DNA from: Mesostigma viride | Lineage: Eukaryota; Streptophyta; Mesostigmatophyceae; Mesostigmatales; Mesostigmataceae | DNA length: 64,000 nucleotides | Direction of reading: 5' to 3' | Assembly: GCA_009746045.1 (NCBI GenBank) | Contig: RPFO01000041.1 | Location: 5,050,420-5,114,419, forward strand | Part shown: one piece after another, positions 1 to 10,655 of the stretch | Layout: each line of letters opens with the position of its first letter | Position numbering within the stretch: position 1 is the first letter of the stretch | The notes under the pieces: model-generated | Told to the model about the DNA's origin: nothing | The model's database searches: none | What the model saw: only the letters and a program-made list of their open reading frames with translations | Program-made: the position numbers and the translations under genes

Positions 1-320
1 TATGGCAGACCTACTGTATAGGATCTGGGCGCTGTACAGGTTGTGAATACTGTACCGGGAGTGTTAATACTGAGCAGGCCTCCTAGGCTGCTCAGGACTA
101 GCAAAGCACAGTGCACAAGTATATAAAGAATAGGCCAGTGCCAATTGGGCATCTCTTGCGAGCCCGCCTCACGTGTGTTCCCTTGACTTGGCAAACTCGT
201 GTCTAAGCCTCAAGTGTGTGAGCGCTGTAACATTATCCAATTTAAACAAAGCTCCGTTCCAACCACCTTCACACATTGCTGCATTGCAACCATATCCTTA
301 TACATTGCGTTTAAAAACGT
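1..320 (+). repeat. Element A, left LTR (3' part only)
   Basis: This stretch is repeated at 8292-8611 with only two mismatches seen (positions 180 and 244), so it is the downstream part of the 5' LTR of element A. The LTR begins left of the window. The shared block ends about position 320-325, where the copies diverge. The high identity implies a recent insertion. No standard tRNA-iMet primer site is recognisable just after it. Confidence 0.85.
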
Positions 321-419
321 TAACTCAAATTACAAGCAGTCTCGACGGAACGGCCAGGAGGGTCGTTGCTGCGTGCTGCGTGCAGCGTTGACGACGCGGT
401 GAAGCTCGTCGGGTGTCGA

Positions 420-1343
420 ATGGTGCAGGAAGAACAACGGCAGCAGAATTTCCGGTTTCCTCGGCAGTCTGCTGGTGGTTCCATATCGCCTGAATTGCGT
501 CGTGTTGTTCGAGATTTATCTTTATTGCTTGCAGATCGGCCACCTGTTGATCGCAACTTTGCGCAATTCGTCGACGACCAGGTCGAGGATTGGGAGCGCA
601 TTCTGCAGCACGTCCGGACCATCGTCGTTCCGGCACACCGGAGCGTCGACGACATCGAGCAAGAGCTGCACGGTCTGGTCGGAATACAGACTGTGATCAC
701 AGCCTTAGTTGACCGGGTGCGTGCGGAGTTGGTGGCCAGGCGAGGAGAAGCTGCGGAGCCAGCTGGTGCGGTGCGACGAGAGTTCGTGCAGGCAGCGGCG
801 GGTGCGGGCGCACAACGTGCGTTCGCAGGAGTAATTGGCGACGAGGGATTTGCAGCGGGACCAGTTCGACGTGAGCGACGAGGGGCGGAGCGCTACAGGC
901 GGCTAGCAGAGGTCGAGGCAGCTGAGGAAGCCATCGCTGGAGGTCAGCGTGCGACACGAGTCGACAGGAATCCGGAGCGAAGGAGAGTTCCTCTTCAGGA
1001 ATTGCCCCAACCTCTTCGCGTTCGAGTGACGCGGTGGGAGGAGTTCGCCCCTCTGGGTTACGACAGTGACCTTGAGGTGGGCGCTGTGGGGGTCGCTGAT
1101 CTAGGCGACGAGGAGCGTGGCGACCGTGAGGTGCCAAGGTATAACCCGCGGGGTGGTAACGACGGGTTGTCACCTGTTTACTACACTAACGGTGACGACG
1201 CTGTCATCGCGGGCCGACAGCGGGCTGAGGACGGTGCTGCTGGCAGCAGGGTGCCAGAGCTCATCATTGTGAGCGACAGCGACAGTGACAGCGACAAGGA
1301 AAACCAGGAGGCGCCCGCGGGTGACCGTGGTGGTCTTGACTGA
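420..1343 (+). CDS. Element A ORF1, gag-region protein
   Basis: An open frame with ATG at 420 encodes about 307 residues between the left LTR and the gag frame. I recognise no catalytic domain. The N-terminal half is rich in Arg, Glu and hydrophobic residues, consistent with helical gag structure. The C terminus carries an acidic serine tract (SDSDSDSDKENQE). The frame opens upstream of 420 without an ATG, so the start is inferred. Its position between LTR and gag suggests a leader or matrix-like gag segment; function unknown. Confidence 0.5.
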   Translation: MVQEEQRQQNFRFPRQSAGGSISPELRRVVRDLSLLLADRPPVDRNFAQFVDDQVEDWERILQHVRTIVVPAHRSVDDIEQELHGLVGIQTVITALVDRVRAELVARRGEAAEPAGAVRREFVQAAAGAGAQRAFAGVIGDEGFAAGPVRRERRGAERYRRLAEVEAAEEAIAGGQRATRVDRNPERRRVPLQELPQPLRVRVTRWEEFAPLGYDSDLEVGAVGVADLGDEERGDREVPRYNPRGGNDGLSPVYYTNGDDAVIAGRQRAEDGAAGSRVPELIIVSDSDSDSDKENQEAPAGDRGGLD

Positions 1344-1445
1344 GTGGTAACGCTTGTCATCTTCCTTCTTGTTCAGCAGCGTATATTGCTTTAATTGCTG
1401 TTTGGCCACTTGGCTGGCTTGTAGCAGACCTGAACAAGGGCCATC

Positions 1446-2201
1446 ATGAGCGAGGGAGCGTCTGACCAACGAGGGCGCGGTGTCGGCTTTGAGCGGCGCG
1501 GCGCTGATATGGATGGACGCGATGGACGCGATGGACGCGATGGACGAGGTGGAGGCCAGGCGCTAGGGGACCAGGCTGGTCTAGCGGATGATCAGAGCCA
1601 AGGATCTCAAGGCGGTCAGAACGCGTCAGCAGCAGGCCAAGCAGCGCCTAGGCGGCCGACCGTAGCCGAGGGGTACGCGGTACTAAGCCAATTTCAGTCC
1701 ATCAAGGACAATTGGCAGCCCCGGGACGCTGAGAGGATGCTGGAGGACATGAACTTGTACACGGACATCTACACCGGTGACAAGCTTCGCATTCTGGCGT
1801 CTAGTGCCTACATACGGCAGTCGGCAAGGCGGCTGTTCAAGTTCGTCCGGGAGCGACATACAGCGGGGGATACCTGGGCCGCGTTCATGACGCGCCTCAG
1901 GGTGTTCCTAAGTGATAAGAGGACCATAGATGGTTCTCACCTGAAGCAGGAGTACCTGGACTACAAGCCCATCAAGGGGCAGTTGGTGGTCCACGCCTTT
2001 GAAGACTTCTGCAAGCTGAGGGAGGACGCCATGGCCAAAGGTTTCTTCTGTGCCGACCGGATGGCCATGGGCAACTTTCTCAAGTCGCTGCAGCTGGATC
2101 CTATCACGATGGACAACGTGTCCATCCACATGCGCCAAGTCCATGGCTGGGCTGCCATGACGGACCAGCTGTATGAGTGTTTCAGCGGCAAGTATATGTA
2201 G
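1446..2201 (+). CDS. Element A gag, capsid-like part
   Basis: ATG at 1446, 251 residues. After a Gly/Asp/Arg-rich start with a repeated GRD unit comes a helical region (about residues 80-250) resembling retrotransposon gag capsid: conserved tryptophans, basic-hydrophobic spacing and a C-terminal cysteine. It stops at 2201 just after the frame that encodes the nucleocapsid zinc knuckle opens, so gag is split by a one-base frame change around 2177-2201. That could be a decay mutation or a programmed shift; the sequence cannot decide. It lies upstream of pol on the same strand. Confidence 0.6.
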   Translation: MSEGASDQRGRGVGFERRGADMDGRDGRDGRDGRGGGQALGDQAGLADDQSQGSQGGQNASAAGQAAPRRPTVAEGYAVLSQFQSIKDNWQPRDAERMLEDMNLYTDIYTGDKLRILASSAYIRQSARRLFKFVRERHTAGDTWAAFMTRLRVFLSDKRTIDGSHLKQEYLDYKPIKGQLVVHAFEDFCKLREDAMAKGFFCADRMAMGNFLKSLQLDPITMDNVSIHMRQVHGWAAMTDQLYECFSGKYM

Positions 2202-2626
2202 GCGGTAAGCGCCCACGTCAAGGGGACGAGGAGGCAGCTGAGCCTGCAGTCAAGTCCATGAGGGGATCGGGCCACGGGGGTCCAGCGTCCTCGAGGGGGC
2301 CTGAGACCTCTTCTAGGGGTCGAGGAAGGTCCAGGAGGGGGCGTGGCAGAATGGCTGGACGGGGGACACCTCCGAAGTCGGGACCTCCACAGTCCCAGTT
2401 TGACTTCAAGAGGGTGGGTGGTCCTCCCAAGGCTGGGCCCAGCAGTGGGACCTCACGGGACATCAGTCAGGTGGAGTGTTATTTCTGCCAAGGGAAGGGT
2501 CACTTCAGGAATGAGTGTCCCTCGTACCTGAGGCAGGAAGGTCAGAGCAAGCCAGCTCAGGGTGGCAGCAAGGAGAAGGCTGGTCCATCCCAGGACAAGA
2601 GCAAGGGCAAGGCTGTTGATCATTGA
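2178..2626 (+). CDS. Element A gag, nucleocapsid zinc knuckle (frameshifted)
   Basis: This is the continuation of gag in another frame. It is a basic Gly/Arg/Pro-rich region followed by one CCHC knuckle, CYFCQGKGHFRNEC (C-x2-C-x4-H-x4-C), the RNA-binding signature of retrotransposon nucleocapsid. The C-terminal tail is Lys/Gly/Ser rich. There is no ATG at the head of this frame; the segment needs the upstream gag frame. It ends 34 bp before the pol frame opens. Confidence 0.7.
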
Positions 2627-2659
2627 CTTGAGCCTGCACACATCCCTGAACCCTGGAGG

Positions 2660-3215
2660 GTGCCCCCAGGGTTGTGTAATGTAGCTGCTAGTGACGGCAG
2701 TGAGGGGCAGCCCCATGCTCTAGTGACAGAGCCTATTGGACACGATGGGGCAAGCTTGGTTACCACAGAGAGTATGCCAGCTGTAGCTGCAGTGGTTACT
2801 CGCCAACGTGCCCGCCATGGCGGTGCTGAGCCTGAGGTAGGACCTGGTGCTGTGGACCCAGGTGGATCTCAGAAGCATTCTGACCGTGCAGGACTGGCAC
2901 AGGATGGTCAGGATGAGGATAGGGCTGGAGACAGTCTGACAGGCACGACCCTGGTGCCTCCTGTACATAAGGGATCTGTACATACCTTGAGTGCTAATAA
3001 TGACAATAAAAGATTTTCTCTCTTGTATGACATTGCCTCCAGGTTGCATACCATGTTTGGCCATGCAGCTCAGTCTTTGCAAGTTGCTAGACGGCTGGGA
3101 GGAAGTGAGTTGTACTCCATTTGCCAACAGGTTGCTCAAGCTTGCAGGTGCAGGCTAGTTGCTAGAAAGCCCAAGCAGTCTCATGCCAGGTCTCCTATTT
3201 TGCAGCCAGGCCATG
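2660..3215 (+). pseudogene. Element A pol, N-terminal part (interrupted)
   Basis: This is the first part of the pol frame. Near its end is the GAG-pre-integrase signature: a His pair in HTMFGH followed by the cysteines of CQQVAQACRC, the zinc-binding HHCC unit that precedes integrase in Ty1/copia-type elements. The frame runs directly into the palindromic insertion at 3216 and reaches a stop at 3263-3265 inside it. Removing 3216-4163 plus one CCATG copy puts this frame in register with the integrase frame downstream. There is no ATG, so it was probably expressed as a fusion with gag. Confidence 0.75.
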
Positions 3216-4163
3216 AGTTGTACAAGCTAGTGCTTATACTTTTTATGCGCAAGCCTTTTAGCTAAGGTTAACGCATATTCTTACATCCTGCGCAGGATGT
3301 AAGAATATGCGTTAACCTTAGCTAAAAGGCTTGCGCATAAAAAGTATAAGCACTAGCTTGTACAACTTAAAACCTTTGCGCGTTGGGGCGGAATATTAAG
3401 CGGCTCCTTAACTAGGGCTTTACTTCCGCATCGAATTACTAATTCGATTTCGAATTACTGATTCGATATTAATCCCGGGAAGGTCCGATATCTACCTCGC
3501 TAGGCGATTAATTAGGTCCGACCGGTGCCCCGGCGGATCCTCCCAAATAATCCCTACTCGGCACTGTCCCCACGAGGTTTCGAACCCATGACTTCCGCGC
3601 CGCGCCGGTTCTAAGTTGTACAAGCTAGTGCTTATACTTTTTATGCGCAAGCCTTTTAGCTAAGGTTAACGCATATTCTTACATCCTGCGCAGGATGTAA
3701 GAATATGCGTTAACCTTAGCTAAAAGGCTTGCGCATAAAAAGTATAAGCACTAGCTTGTACAACTTAGAACCGGCGCGGCGCGGAAGTCATGGGTTCGAA
3801 ACCTCGTGGGGACAGTGCCGAGTAGGGATTATTTGGGAGGATCCGCCGGGGCACCGGTCGGACCTAATTAATCGCCTAGCCAGGTAGATATCGGACCTTC
3901 CCGGGATTAATATCGAATCAGTAATTCGAAATCGAATTAGTAATTCGATGCGGAAGTAAAGCCCTAGTTAGGGAGCCGCTTAATATTCCGCCCCAACGCG
4001 CAAAGGTTTTAAGTTGTACAAGCTAGTGCTTATACTTTTTATGCGCAAGCCTTTTAGCTAAGGTTAACGCATATTCTTACATCCTGCGCAGGATGTAAGA
4101 ATATGCGTTAACCTTAGCTAAAAGGCTTGCGCATAAAAAGTATAAGCACTAGCTTGTACAACT
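3216..4163. mobile_element. Composite palindromic (foldback) element P-X-P-X'-P
   Basis: The 948-bp insertion begins AGTTGTACAAGC and ends GCTTGTACAACT, and is flanked by CCATG at 3211-3215 and 4164-4168. It consists of three identical 152-bp self-palindromes (P: 3216-3367, 3614-3765, 4012-4163) separated by a 246-bp spacer X (3368-3613) and its inverted copy X' (3766-4011), which show two differences. The whole is therefore also a palindrome centred at 3689/3690. X' carries GGTTCGAAACC (about 3793-3803), a match to the pol III B-box. There is no open reading frame. Excision restores the pol frame of element A. Confidence 0.9.
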
Positions 4164-4168
4164 CCATG

Positions 4169-7100
4169 TGCAGGTAGATACTCAGAGAATCAGGGGTTTG
4201 AAGCTGCTGGTGGCAGTGGACAGATATACCAAGTACAAGACCCTAGAGATCCTGCCTGACATGGAGAAGCCTACGTTGATTGCTGCTCTGAAGTTGACAA
4301 GGAGCAGGTACCCTGGGTTGGAGTTGCTGCAGTGTGACATTCAGTTTGAGTGCTGTGAAAACCTGCCAGAATTTCCAGAGTTGCTGATTACACCCAGGGA
4401 GAGCCACGGCCAGCAAGGGGTTGTGGAGAGAGCCATCCAAGAGATCAAGACTGTGCTGCTGGTGGAGAGGATTCCAAGGACGTCATCTGCCATTGTGACA
4501 TCTGCATGGCTACGTTCTGTGGAGGATAGGCTGAACCTCAGGACTCCTATGTTCTTTGGTGACATTGCCATCAATCCTCTTATGCTGCACACCAGGATGC
4601 TGCCAGCTGATGCTGAGCAGGCATGGAAGGAGAAGCTAGAGGCCAAGTTCCTCAAGCTGAGGCAGAAAGACAAGGGCTGGAGTGTCCTAGAACCTAACGT
4701 TGGACAACAGGTTGTTGTGTGGAAGGAGCCAAGCTTTCCAGGGAAACGTGGCAGCTGGCATGATGGGGTGGTGACCCGAGTAGAAGCCGCTGGCCATAAG
4801 TGCTGGGTGGCCATTGATGGCTCCCAAGCAGTGCACCGTCTGTCCTGGTCAAAGATCCGTCCCCGGGGAGGTAATCAAGGAGACCTCTTCCAGGTGCCCG
4901 TTGGTGTACAAGGCGGGGGTGACGTGGAACTTCCTGATCAGGGTGCTACAGCTGTATCGAGCCCTCAGGGTGACCCTGGCCCGGCCCCTGGGGTACCTTC
5001 ACATACGGTGGTTGGGCAAGCAGGCGGACAGGCTGCACCTCCGGAACGGCCCGACACCAGGCCTAGGGGTGTGCGTCTATCAGATATTGTACAGGCTTTG
5101 CAAAGAGCCAAGAAGGAGCCTAAGGTGTCCAAGCTTGTCCAGTTGGATGAACCTGAGGTAGCTGCCATGGAAATAGATACCAATGCACAGGTTTCTGTCA
5201 TGGGACCTCAGCATACAGGAGAACTGCTGGTCGGTGAACCAAGTTGCCCCTGGGTGTCTGATTTCAGTGGTAGGACGCATCTAAGGGTGTTGGGAGAGGT
5301 TACTGCCCCTGTCATGGGTGTGGATGTGACCTTCCTTGTCCTAGAGGACTATGATGGCCCTGTGATTTTGGGTCAGAATTTTCTGGGCAATCCTGGGATT
5401 TCTATCAGAGCTACAGCTCTGAGAAGAGATGGCTGGGGGATGATTCCCCTAGAAAATTTCAGGACAACATTTCCAATCAGGTGCAGGGCCAAGCCGGTCA
5501 AGGGTGTAAAATGGGATGAAGGGGAGGTGCCCCCAGCAGCCAGTTTGGTGATTCCAGCTGTGTTGCACCCCAGCAGTATTGGCATAACTCACAGGAGCCT
5601 TGCTGCACACTCTCCTTTGACATATGACCAGCTAGTCCAAGAGATGAGCTCGCCTACTTTGTTTGAGGCTTGGAAGCTCGCCTTCTCCAAGGCATTGGAG
5701 GAGTGGTTGCAGTTTGAGTGTGCTGCACCAACAGACAGGCGTCCCCCAGCATCAAGGAAGCTTGCTTTGAGATTTGTGCTGAAGAGGAAGGTTGTGGATG
5801 AGGTATCAGTGCCCCATGTCAGGCCTGTCCTGAATGAGTATCACGGCACGGGGAGTCTGCCAGGAGAGGAGCTGTACACGCCAGGAATGTTACACGACAC
5901 ATGGAGAATTTTGCTATGTCTCTACGTGGGGTTGCTGAACAGGGGAGCAGCTATGTCATCAGTGCTGCTGGACTTCAAGAGGGCATTTTTAAAATCTGAT
6001 CCAGAAGTGGCCAGGAGGGTGTGGAAGCAGGATGAGCCTTACTGTGTTGAGGTGCCTGCTATCTGGAAGCTGGAGCTGCATCAACATTTCCTGGTTATTC
6101 TGAAGGGCCTGGAAGGACTCAGGTCGAGCCCAATCATCTGGAGACTCACGCTGCAGGAAGCTCTGATCAGTGAGTGTGGCTTGAGAGTGTCTTCAGTTGA
6201 TCCCTGTTTGTTGCTGGCCCAATGGGAGGGTCTGCCAGTGTATGCTAGTTTGCATGGAGATGATCTGCATTTGCTAGCCCCCACGACCTGGCTGAAGAAG
6301 TTTATTCCTGTCATCAGTGGCAAGTTTTCACTGGGCAAGGAGCTGTGGCAGGAGCCCAACAAGCCTGTAGTGTTCTGTGGAATGCAGGCTACCCTGTTCA
6401 GGAGGGATGGGGAGTGGAGTATCAGGCTTCAGGCTGGAGGAGATTATAAACAGACCATTGTGAAGGCCTTGCCAGAGAAGATCACCCAGGCTGCAGGACC
6501 TGAGTTGAGAGGCATGTGGGCCTGGTTTGCCAGCATCTGTGGTCCGTCTTTGATGGTCCATAGCAGAATGCCTGATGATGTGCTTGAGGATGAGAAGCCT
6601 CGAGTCATAGCCCGACTGGTGGAGAGTACCCCTGATCTGATTTTGTCTGGGATTGACTTTGCCCAGCCTATCACCTTGGAGATCTTTGTTGACAGTTCCA
6701 TGGATGCTCGCCAGGTTACCAAGGTCAGGGGGAGATCTGCTGCTCTGTTTGCTTTTTATCAGAGCAGGGCAAGTTTGTTCAGCTGGTACAGCAGACTGCA
6801 GAAGAGGGTCTGTATCAGTTCAGATGTGGCAGAATGCAGGGCCATATGCGAGGGGATCCAGTCCAGCTTGTACATAAAGGAGTTAATGCTGGAGCTGGCT
6901 TCAGTTACCCCTTGGACCTTGCAGATGGAGACGTTGTTGCTAACAGACAGCATGGGTATGGTCCAGTTTGTTCACAAGCAGCTGGCCAGAAGCCGGGACC
7001 TGGATTATTTGTTGCTGAAGGAGTTGGCCAGTTTGGTTGACTTGAAGCATATCCCTGGCGAGGAGAACCCTGCTGATGCATTGACCAAGCTGCCACACAA

Positions 7101-7170
7101 GGCCCCAGCCCAGTACAATGTACTGAGGAAGCTCATGAATGCTGACTGTCAAGTCGGTCTATCTGTCTAA
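4169..7170 (+). CDS. Element A pol: integrase, retropepsin-like, RT, RNase H
   Basis: One 1000-codon frame. The integrase core has Asp4, Asp57 and Glu87 (the Glu in ESHGQQGVVER), then an SH3-like tail (WKEPSFPGKRG). A retropepsin-like region follows with DTN at residues 337-339 and ILGQNFL near 400. The reverse transcriptase has LLDFKRAFL (Asp602) and, at the motif C position, LHGDDL (696-699) instead of Y-x-D-D. RNase H has FVDSS, AECRA, LTDSMG and NPADALTK. Integrase before RT is the Ty1/copia order; protease between them is not. The frame is cut off from its N-terminal part by the palindromic insertion, so this copy is probably inactive. Confidence 0.85.
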
Positions 7171-8291
7171 AAGCTGAGAGCTGGGTGCTTAAGTCTCTGG
7201 ATATCAGGCTGGGAGCTTGATTGTACATAATCCTGAGCACACCTTGAGGGGTGAGACATGTCTCTGGTGTGGGAATGTCTGACATTGTCTCTGATGGAGA
7301 GATGTCTATCTGGGGTTTTCATCTCAGTCTGAGGTTTCCCCAGATCTGTGGTTTGTGGGCAGGGTTCGATTCCCTGGTGCCGTCTTATGGCGGAGTTTCA
7401 CGGACTGGCTGACCCATCCACCATGCTGGTGAGGTGGCGACAGGTCCCCTGATTTTCCACGGTTGGAATGAGTATAGGAGCTTGTGGTTTTGCATGTGCT
7501 TCGCGTAGATGTTGTATCTGGTTTGATAAGGGGCAGCAGACCGGCGCCGACTCCTGTCTGGGGGTCAGCAATTAATGTTTTCTGATGAGCTGTTGTGGGT
7601 GATCTGTGGGGTTTCGCCTAAGGTCCTGAAGGTTGTACATACTTCTCAAGTTCTTCACTGAACACCTATGGGCTGCCACAGTTGGCCAACCTCTTGTACA
7701 TGGGTAACACAACGAGCCTCCCAGGAAGGGATAGGGACTCATTGTAATTTGTTTGTGCTCCTGAACCAGTATGGGTGCTATGTACATATAATAAGGAATC
7801 CAAGCTGACTGTCATGCCCAGAGGGTTGTGACTTGTAGTCGGGGAGGATGTCCAGTACCCATTGCGTGTGTTTGTATGTAGACTTGTGTGAGCTGCTACA
7901 GCTCAAGAAAAGAAAGGATTGGAGTTAGCGCCAAGCGCATTGGCGTGTTCCTGATTTGGCATATCTCTGCGATTCCAGCGGCACCGGAACGAGCTCATTC
8001 CGACAAGTATCAAGAAAGTTATGGCGTCCCGACTTCCCGGTCGCACGCGAGCGCGAGCCGGCTGTTCTTCTAAGTCGGGCGTGAATATTTGCCGACGACA
8101 TATGGGGTCGACAGTAATTCCTGGGCTGACAGGAATTAGGTGCTAAACCTACGACGGTATTGGATTAATACGTCGTACGCAGGAAATAGGAACCTTAACC
8201 TGTGGTCTATTGGTACCGGAGGCTTAGTCCTGGACTTCTAGGTGCAGATGCAATAATCACTGTGAACTGTACTCTGTGGTCACTGTGCCTG
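7171..8291 (+). repeat. Element A 3' untranslated region and upstream part of the right LTR
   Basis: No supportable gene. This lies between the RNase H stop and the block shared with the left LTR, so it holds the polypurine tract and the U3 part of the right LTR. The LTR start cannot be fixed because the matching part of the left LTR is outside the window. A short inverted motif occurs near 8125-8150 (AATTCCTGGG / CAGGAATT). Confidence 0.5.
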
Positions 8292-8611
8292 TATGGCAGA
8301 CCTACTGTATAGGATCTGGGCGCTGTACAGGTTGTGAATACTGTACCGGGAGTGTTAATACTGAGCAGGCCTCCTAGGCTGCTCAGGACTAGCAAAGCAC
8401 AGTGCACAAGTATATAAAGAATAGGCCAGTGCCAATTGGGCATCTCTTGCGAGCCCGCCTCACGTGTGTTGCCTTGACTTGGCAAACTCGTGTCTAAGCC
8501 TCAAGTGTGTGAGCGCTGTAACATTATCCAATTTTAACAAAGCTCCGTTCCAACCACCTTCACACATTGCTGCATTGCAACCATATCCTTATACATTGCG
8601 TTTAAAAACGT
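8292..8611 (+). repeat. Element A, right LTR (3' part)
   Basis: Matches 1-320 at a constant offset of 8291 with two mismatches. It contains TATATAAA (8410-8417), a plausible LTR promoter. At 8612 the sequence changes at once to the interrupted integrase region of element B on the opposite strand, so element A was inserted into B. The target-site duplication cannot be tested because A's left end is outside the window. Confidence 0.85.
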
Positions 8612-10060
8612 GAACTGCTGCAGCAGATTCCAGCTCACCCTCGTCCATCCAGGACAGACCATCATCCAAGCATGGAGGGTTAGCATCTACTGGCTGGCTC
8701 TCCTCCTGAGCCTCAACCTCCAAGGGAGGCTCAGGGCCGTCTACAGACAGGCCAGATTGCACTTGGCCTTTTCTCTCGGATGTGAGCCCAGGACAACCTG
8801 TACACGCGCCTAGGATCCCTGTCCAAGGCTACCAGACAAGAATGGTTGGCCTCATCCAACTGGGTTACCAGCCCATCCTGCCACTTGCCACGCTTGCCTG
8901 GTATTGATGGCTCCTTCCAGATCCTGACCCGGCCCATTCCCACAAGGGGCCTCAGCATTTTTCCAGCCATTGTCCTTGCGCCTCAGCCGAGCAAACACTC
9001 TATCTGCCTTTCTCAGGCAGGCACCCACTACCTCTGGGGACAACAACCCAAACTGCGCTGCTAAGGGAGAGACTGCCACACCATCATAGTAATAGTTTAC
9101 CCTGTGGTTAAGCTGTTCCTCAATCCCCTCAATGCACCAGGCTGCCTTTTCCAAAGCAGATGCTACCACTGGCACAGTCTTTGCTGCTAGCACCATTGTC
9201 TTTACCTCACGGATAGATCTCTCTACAGCCCCCTGCTGCCCATGACTCTCTCTAGGGACCACTACCAGCTTACACGGAAGCTGATCAGCATGCTTTCTCA
9301 AGCAGTCAAACTGCAAGTCAGCTTGCACCAAGGTGTACACCCCAAAGCATGGCAACAAAGACTGGAGACCCAACAACAAGTGATGCTCATCCATGCCAGG
9401 CAGGATGGTCAACAGCCAATACCGGCTGAACCTATCCACCCCCACCAACAGATACAAACCACGCATGTGCTGTATATCTACTTGGATATCACCCCGCTCT
9501 CTAGCAGGCTCTCTAGCGTGGGACCGTGGTGGGTGAATCTGATTCTCCTGACAGACACAGTTCTCAGCAGCTGCAGTGCAGGCCTCCAACAGAGTCTGCT
9601 TACCTAGCTTCCAAGCAAACAGTTTTGCCTGTTCAGAGTGCCCAAATGCATGGTGTAGAGTATGCCCAGCGGCTGCATAGCTCAACCCCCTATCAGTCTC
9701 ACTGCATAAGGAGGAACTAGGACCTGGCTGTGTGCGCGGGACCGCACGACCCACCTCCTGCTCCTTGGAACCAGGGACCACCACAGTTTGACTCCCAGAG
9801 CCAACACTGGTTCCCACGGCGCCAGCAGGACTTTCCAGCTGAGCTGCTTGACTCCCAGAGCCAACACTCACTGAAGACCCTGTACCTGCCACAGGCCCAG
9901 GGAATTGCACTGCTGCAGCAGCGACATTGAAATCATGCGGAAGAACAGGCCCATCAGTATTCCCAACCCCCTGCTGCTGAACAGGAGGTGCACCCCTATC
10001 ATCCATATTTACAAGTGCCACCTGCCCCACCTGGGGTGACTGACTATTTACATGGGGCAC
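8612..10060 (-). pseudogene. Element B pol fragment: pre-integrase and integrase
   Basis: The minus-strand frame from 10060 to 8852, continued in another frame from about 8970 to 8731, encodes the same family as A and D. It has an HHCC-like pre-integrase unit (HHAFGH, then CVCQEN), the integrase Asp in IQVDIQ, Asp in VQADLQ, and Glu in ESHGQQGAVERS, then the tail WKEPSIPGKRGKWQDG. A one-base frame change near 8950-8970 breaks it. It is cut at 8612 by the LTR of element A; its protease, RT and RNase H should lie left of the window beyond A. Confidence 0.8.
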
Positions 10061-10069
10061 TGCACTAAG

Positions 10070-10655
10070 TCACGGCTTCCTGGACTGACCACCTGCTCCT
10101 GCAGCATTGGCCAGATCAGGGCAATCACGGCGCCAGTGACCTGTCTTACCACAGCCAAAGCACTTATCCTCCTTCCCAGCCTGGGCCTTCCTCTGACCCC
10201 CTTGGTTCTGGTTGCCTGGCTTATTCTGGTTGCCTTGGCCCTGGCTCTTGCCTTGCCCTTGGCTACCTCCCCCCCTGCTGCCCCCCTTGGTGACCACCAG
10301 CCTGCTTCTGACCCTTGTTCTGAGCCCCTTGCTGCTGGCCCTTGCCACCTTGGTTTCCACCCCCCCTGCGCCTCCCAGCCCTCTGACGCCTGCTAGGATG
10401 AGGACCTCCCTGGGCTGCCTGCCCTGGGGCATCCCCCTGCACCTGGCTAGCGGAGGCTGAAGCACCTGAGGTCTGAATGGTTTTACAAGCAGGGGCAGAT
10501 GGGCGAATGCTCAAGACTACCCTCTCTAAGGCAGCCAGCGACCCATCTGTCTGATCTGCAAACAGCCTATAGCTGCATTGCGACCATCCACACTGAGCCC
10601 CTGATCTCAAACGTATCATAGGCCAGCTTGTAGCGATTAGTGAGGTTGAGGACTT
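10070..10655 (-). pseudogene. Element B gag fragment with zinc knuckle
   Basis: Minus strand. The segment nearest 10655 continues the gag helix region interrupted by element C. It runs to a stop near 10570, and a shifted frame (10465 to 10070) carries a Gly/Gln/Lys-rich linker and one CCHC knuckle (CFGCGKTGHWRRDC). It lies directly upstream of B's pre-integrase region in the minus orientation. The frame breaks show that this copy is degenerate. Confidence 0.7.
10651..10655. other. Target-site duplication GACTT, left of element C
   Basis: GACTT immediately precedes the LTR start TGTTTGG at 10656 and is repeated at 15170-15174 immediately after the other LTR. A 5-bp duplication is usual for copia-type integration. 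Confidence 0.9.

Noticed and set aside
3368-4011. tRNA genes in the palindrome spacers
   Set aside because: Only a B-box-like sequence is present; no A-box or cloverleaf can be traced.
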